In this document: piece by piece, positions 60,648-64,000 of the stretch
How positions within the stretch are numbered: position 1 is the first letter of the stretch
Layout: every line of letters begins with the position of its first letter
NCBI RefSeq assembly: GCF_011682235.2
Contig: NZ_CP076718.1
Coordinates: forward strand, 617,758 to 681,757
Length of the DNA stretch: 64,000 bases
Direction: 5' to 3'
From: Rhodocaloribacter litoris
Lineage (GTDB): Bacteria > Bacteroidota > Rhodothermia > Rhodothermales > ISCAR-4553
Position numbers and translations under genes: made by a program
Notes under the pieces: generated by a model
Database searches by the model: none
What the model was told of the DNA's origin: nothing
The model's input: only the letters and a program-made list of their open reading frames with translations

Positions 60648-61595
60648 GTGGAAACGCTGCTCACCACCGAGCCCGAAGAGGCCGCCGCGTTCATCCGGCG
60701 CGGGGAGGTCGTCGCCTTCCCCACCGAGACGGTCTATGGCCTGGGCGCCGACGCCCTCCGGGAGGACGCCGTCCGCCGCATCTTCGAAGCCAAGGAGCGC
60801 CCCGCCGACAACCCGCTCATCGTGCACGTGGCGGACCGGGCCATGCTCCGGCAGGTGGCGGCCTCGGTGCCGCCGATGGCCGAAACGCTCATCGCGCATT
60901 TCTTCCCCGGTCCCCTCACCCTGATCCTGCCCCGGGCGCCCGCGGTGCCCGCCGTGGTCTCGGGCGGGTTGCCGACGGTGGGCGTCCGCATGCCCCGGCA
61001 CCCGGTGGCGCAGGCGTTCCTGGCGGCCTGCGGGGTGCCCGTCGCCGCGCCGTCGGCGAACCGCTCCGGCCGCCCCAGCCCCACGACCTGGGAAGCCGTC
61101 TACGCCGACCTGGCCGGGCGCATCCCGTGCATCCTCCGGGGGGACCGCACCGAGGTGGGCCTCGAGTCGACGGTGGTGGACTGCACGGGGCCGGTGCCGG
61201 TGGTGCTGCGCGCCGGGGCGGTCTCGCTCGAACGGCTCCGCGCCGTGCTCCCGCAGACCCGCCTGGCCGGGGACACCGCCGAGGTGCTGGCCCGCAGCCC
61301 CGGCACCCGCTACCGCCACTACGCGCCCCGCGCCCGCGTCCGCCTCATCGACGCGCCGGAAGAAGCCATGCCCGCCGAAGACGCCGCCTACATCGGCCTC
61401 GTCCCGCCCCCCGAACCCCGCGCCTTCGGCCTGGTGCGCGTCTGTGCCGACGCGGACGCCTACGCCCATGCCCTCTTCGACTTCTTCCGGCGATGCGAGG
61501 CCGCCGGCCTCGGCACCATCTACTGCCAGCGCGTCGCCCCCGAAGGCATCGGCCTGGCCCTCATGGACCGGCTGCACCGCGCCAGCCGGGCGTGA
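60648..61595 (+). CDS. L-threonylcarbamoyladenylate synthase (Sua5 type)
   Basis: From GTG 60648, 315 residues: an N-terminal YrdC/TsaC domain (FPTETVYGLGADALREDAVR, IFEAKERPADNPLIVHV, PGPLTLILPR, VGVRMPRHPVAQAFL, APSANRSGRPSPTT) and a C-terminal Sua5 domain after SPGTRYRHYAPRARV. It makes threonylcarbamoyl-AMP from Thr, bicarbonate and ATP for the t6A37 modification of tRNA. The length of about 315 fits the two-domain form. Earlier in-frame starts (60564) give a Pro/Arg-rich head not seen in the family. Its end overlaps the convergent flavoprotein gene by 35 bases. Confidence 0.93.
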   Translation: METLLTTEPEEAAAFIRRGEVVAFPTETVYGLGADALREDAVRRIFEAKERPADNPLIVHVADRAMLRQVAASVPPMAETLIAHFFPGPLTLILPRAPAVPAVVSGGLPTVGVRMPRHPVAQAFLAACGVPVAAPSANRSGRPSPTTWEAVYADLAGRIPCILRGDRTEVGLESTVVDCTGPVPVVLRAGAVSLERLRAVLPQTRLAGDTAEVLARSPGTRYRHYAPRARVRLIDAPEEAMPAEDAAYIGLVPPPEPRAFGLVRVCADADAYAHALFDFFRRCEAAGLGTIYCQRVAPEGIGLALMDRLHRASRA

Positions 61596-62736
61596 CCGGC
61601 CCTGCCGAAGGGGCTCCCCGGGTCTTGCGCACCAGCCAGTCGCCGAGGCCGGGAAGCCGGCGGAGGACGTACAGCCCGGCCGAGACCGGGGCGAAAGGGC
61701 TCGTCAGACCGTGGTGCAGCAACCGGCCGAGCCGCATGCGGGCCCCGAAGGTCCTGCGCCAGGCCGCGGCATAGGCCTGCCGGAAAGCCTCTGCCGTGAC
61801 CGATCCGTCGAGGAAAGCCGGGAGGAGATCTGCCGCCATGAGCCCGCTCTGGAGCGCCATGGCCATGCCGTCGCCGCAGAGGGGGGCGATCATACCCGCC
61901 GCATCCCCGAGCAGGCACACGTCCCCGGCGAATGGTTCCCGGGGTGCCACCGACACCTGGGCCACGGCTTCGTAGGGGGTGATCCGCCGCAGGGCGGCAA
62001 AGCGGGCGGCCAGCATAGCCTGCGGGCCGAAGGTGTGGCGGATCATGTCGTCCGGCCGTCCTCCGGCGGCACGGAGCACCGTGTCACGGGCGATCCAGCA
62101 GGCGTTCACCCGCCCCCCCTCGACCCGTGAAAGCCCGCAGTAGCCGCCGGGAAACGCGTGCAGCTCCACGATCCCCCCGGGCATGACGCCTTCGAAATGG
62201 GCCTTGAAGGCGACGTACGGATGGTTTGCCCGCAGGAAGGCACGACCGAGGCGGGCATCGAGCCGGCTGCGGCGTCCCCAGGCACCGAGCACGACCCGTG
62301 CCCTCACCGGCCCGGCCGTCGTCATCACCCGGAACCCCCCGTCCAGCCCCCCGGTGATGCCCGTCGCAGCGACCCCGTCGCGCACGGCGGCACCAGCCGC
62401 GCGGGCACGGTCGAGGAGCAGCGCGTCGAGAGCATACCGGCTCAGCCCGAGCGCCGTCCCGGGCAGGGCGAGCCGGACCGACGCCCCATCCGCCGCGACG
62501 AGGCGTGCTGCATGGATCGGATGCGGCCGGCAGCGCTGCACGGCTTCTCCCACCCCCAGCCGTTCGAACAGGCCCGCCGCCTCCACGGAAAGGAACTCGC
62601 CGCAGAGCCGGTGCGCCGGATAGCGGCGTTTCTCCAGGAGAAGAACGCACCGGCCCGCCCGGGCCAGCGCAATGGCGGCGGCACACCCCGCCGGCCCCCC
62701 GCCGGCGATGACGACTTCGTAGACGCCCGGCGTCAT
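61561..62736 (-). CDS. FAD-dependent oxidoreductase, geranylgeranyl-reductase type
   Basis: 391 residues. The N-terminal dinucleotide fold is VVIAGGGPAGCAAAIALARA, followed by LLLEKRRYPAHRLCGEFLSV, and the second FAD motif is GDVCLLGDAAGMIAPLCGDG. This is the GGR/PHBH-like group, acting on isoprenoid chains or on polyketide/aromatic products. In many bacteria this gene type neighbours a methyltransferase and a type III polyketide synthase. The methyltransferase is present here upstream (63013), but no synthase is in the window. The exact substrate is open. Confidence 0.88.
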   Translation of the reverse strand: MTPGVYEVVIAGGGPAGCAAAIALARAGRCVLLLEKRRYPAHRLCGEFLSVEAAGLFERLGVGEAVQRCRPHPIHAARLVAADGASVRLALPGTALGLSRYALDALLLDRARAAGAAVRDGVAATGITGGLDGGFRVMTTAGPVRARVVLGAWGRRSRLDARLGRAFLRANHPYVAFKAHFEGVMPGGIVELHAFPGGYCGLSRVEGGRVNACWIARDTVLRAAGGRPDDMIRHTFGPQAMLAARFAALRRITPYEAVAQVSVAPREPFAGDVCLLGDAAGMIAPLCGDGMAMALQSGLMAADLLPAFLDGSVTAEAFRQAYAAAWRRTFGARMRLGRLLHHGLTSPFAPVSAGLYVLRRLPGLGDWLVRKTRGAPSAGPVTPGWRGAAGP

Positions 62737-63012
62737 GGTCGGGAGGGTTGAAGACTGGAAAATCGGGTACGCGCCCTGCTTCTCTCCTTCGCAAGGGGAA
62801 GGGAAGGCGCCACAGCGTCGCCCGGCCGGTCGGGGCTACGCTTCCCCCGACCGATGGACCGACAGGCCGCATCACACGGACACACGCGGGCCCGGAGATA
62901 GGAGTACTTTTGACCCATGCATCATACCGCTGTCAAAGTGAGAGATAGCCGGGAGAGATGGAATCTTCAATTTGCGATGCGCAACCGCCCCCTGCCATCC
63001 TGCCGGGGGCAT

Positions 63013-63756
63013 TCATCCCCCGATCCGCCGTTTCTCCCCGAGCGTCGTCATCACCCAGCGGAAGACGCGGTGGCGTCGCAGGCGGAAGGCGGGCAGCCCG
63101 GCGTCCCGGGCGATGGCTTCCAGTTCGTTGCGCCGGAAGCCGCGCCGCACGGAGATCGGTCCGTCGTGCCGGAACATGGGGGAGACGGGCAACAGGCGGG
63201 CCAGACTCAGGACGCCGTAGTAGGCGAGCGGGTGCCGGTGCAGGTCGTTGACGACGAGGCCGTCGCGGGCGAGCCGCCGCATCTCGCGAACGAGCCGCAC
63301 CGCGTCGCCGTGCGCCAGGTGGTGCATGAACATGGCTGCCATGGTCACGTCGAAGGTGCCGTCGTCGAAGGGGGGCGTCAACGCATCGGCCGTCACCAGG
63401 CGGATACGGGCCCGGAGCGCCGGCGGCAGGCGACGGTCCAGGGTACGGGCGGCGTGCGCGACCGTGGCCGGGTTGGCGTCGAGGGCGGTCACCTGCACGT
63501 CGAGGCCCTGCCGGGCGGCCCACCGGACGATGTGCTCGGGGTAGTCTGCCAGCCCGGTGCCCAGGTCCAGCAGGTGGACGACCTGCCCGCGCCGGGTGCG
63601 GAGGTAGGGTGCCAGCACGGCCATCGTCGCGGCGTAGCCGCCGAGCAGCCGGTTCACCCAGCGCAGCTCGTCGAGGGCCCGCACGAGCCGGTCGTCGGCG
63701 ATGGAGAAGTCGTCCATCATCTCCCTGACGTGCAGGCGGCGGACAAAAGAAGGCAT
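63013..63756 (-). CDS. Class I SAM-dependent methyltransferase
   Basis: 247 residues. Motif I is HLLDLGTGLADYPEHIVRWA; LDVQVTALDANPATV, TADALTPPFDDGTFDVTMAA and FMHHLAHGDAVRLVREMRRL follow in the usual order. The N-terminal segment (MMDDFSIADDRLVRALDELR) is typical of methyltransferases found with type III polyketide synthases. It lies 276 bases upstream of the flavoprotein gene on the same strand. The gap holds no recognised gene. Function as a partner of the flavoprotein is inferred only from this pairing. Confidence 0.88.
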   Translation of the reverse strand: MPSFVRRLHVREMMDDFSIADDRLVRALDELRWVNRLLGGYAATMAVLAPYLRTRRGQVVHLLDLGTGLADYPEHIVRWAARQGLDVQVTALDANPATVAHAARTLDRRLPPALRARIRLVTADALTPPFDDGTFDVTMAAMFMHHLAHGDAVRLVREMRRLARDGLVVNDLHRHPLAYYGVLSLARLLPVSPMFRHDGPISVRRGFRRNELEAIARDAGLPAFRLRRHRVFRWVMTTLGEKRRIGG

Positions 63757-63938
63757 GGGCAGAGCAGGCAGGTCCGGTGGAAGGACAGCCGCAGCGGTTG
63801 CGAAAGGCCCCGCATCCCCGCGGACGCTCCTTTCGACGCCGGGCTCCCCACGGCGTTTCCGGGCGCGGGCAACTCCAGCCGCCCCCCGGTGTCTTTCCGG
63901 GGTATAACGCCCGCCCTCAACATCCGGCGTGCCACGTT

Positions 63939-64000
63939 ATGAAGCGTCTGCTCCTGGCCTTCCTCTTGCTGATGCCGGCCCTCGACGCGGCGGCCCCGCC
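63939..64000 (+). CDS. Exported protein, N-terminal fragment
   Basis: ATG 63939 opens a frame reading MKRLLLAFLLLMPALDAAAP before the right edge of the window. This is a typical signal peptide with a cleavage site near ALDAAA. The remainder is outside the window, so no function can be given. It is divergent from the methyltransferase gene. Confidence 0.55.
   Translation, partial: MKRLLLAFLLLMPALDAAAP

Noticed and set aside
62905-62912. Perfect TAnnTTTG box (TACTTTTG) on the plus strand
   Set aside because: No plus-strand gene follows for about 1 kb and no TTG lies at the right upstream distance.

Overview
The window looks like chromosome of a high-GC member of the Bacteroidota, most likely a Rhodothermales relative. 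The support is sequence-level: long exported VPS10/sortilin-type beta-propeller proteins, a Y_Y_Y/Reg_prop sensor kinase, paired rhomboids, weak or absent Shine-Dalgarno sequences at many starts, and several promoters of the Bacteroidota type (TTG, about 20 bases, then TAnnTTT-like). No rRNA, tRNA or CRISPR array was recognised.

Layout. 1-4.4 kb: a response regulator with a degenerate receiver, then a compact RiPP-like locus: a PqqD-like RRE protein, a 55-residue precursor-like peptide that fits the lasso-peptide leader motif, an HPr-kinase-like protein, an unrecognised 378-residue protein, and a convergent Nif11-like gene. 4.5-20.6 kb: two exported VPS10-like propeller proteins flank a heavy-metal RND efflux operon (czcCAB-like), two small envelope genes and a divergent two-component pair. 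Four ATGAGA half-sites spaced exactly 11 bp lie between the efflux operon and its regulator. 20.6-29.5 kb: a minus-strand run with chorismate synthase, an HtrA protease, a PlsC-like acyltransferase, an exported amidohydrolase and a large sensor kinase.

29.5-33.4 kb is the most unusual stretch. A tiny lipoprotein made almost entirely of four 11-residue repeats sits behind a leader with back-to-back perfect palindromes. Beyond its terminator come two tandem copies of a roughly 1-kb unit, each carrying a VapBC-like toxin-antitoxin pair plus a 205-bp copy of the 3' end of ispG. The units appear to have entered ispG and supplied a replacement gene tail each time. The second toxin is broken by a 29-bp tandem duplication.

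33.5-42 kb: an EEP-family protein, two rhomboids, a calcineurin-like phosphoesterase (LpxH-like), a bifunctional penicillin-binding protein, an SbcD-like nuclease and ispE. 42-52.4 kb: a capsule/exopolysaccharide operon (Wza-like exporter, Wzz-like chain-length protein, O-antigen-ligase-like protein, Wzx-like flippase, glycosyltransferases, a methyltransferase), with an AT-richer core in the ligase and flippase genes. 52.8-64 kb: an Omp85-like barrel, a SpoIID-like protein, a TonB-dependent receptor, an isoaspartyl peptidase, a MITE-like intergenic element, a Mut7-C RNase, a Sua5/TsaC protein, a GGR-type flavoprotein, a methyltransferase and the start of an exported protein.

Many gene starts were moved inward from the longest reading frame on the basis of signal peptides, family N-termini or overlaps. 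Domain assignments come from reading motifs by eye, without a database search.
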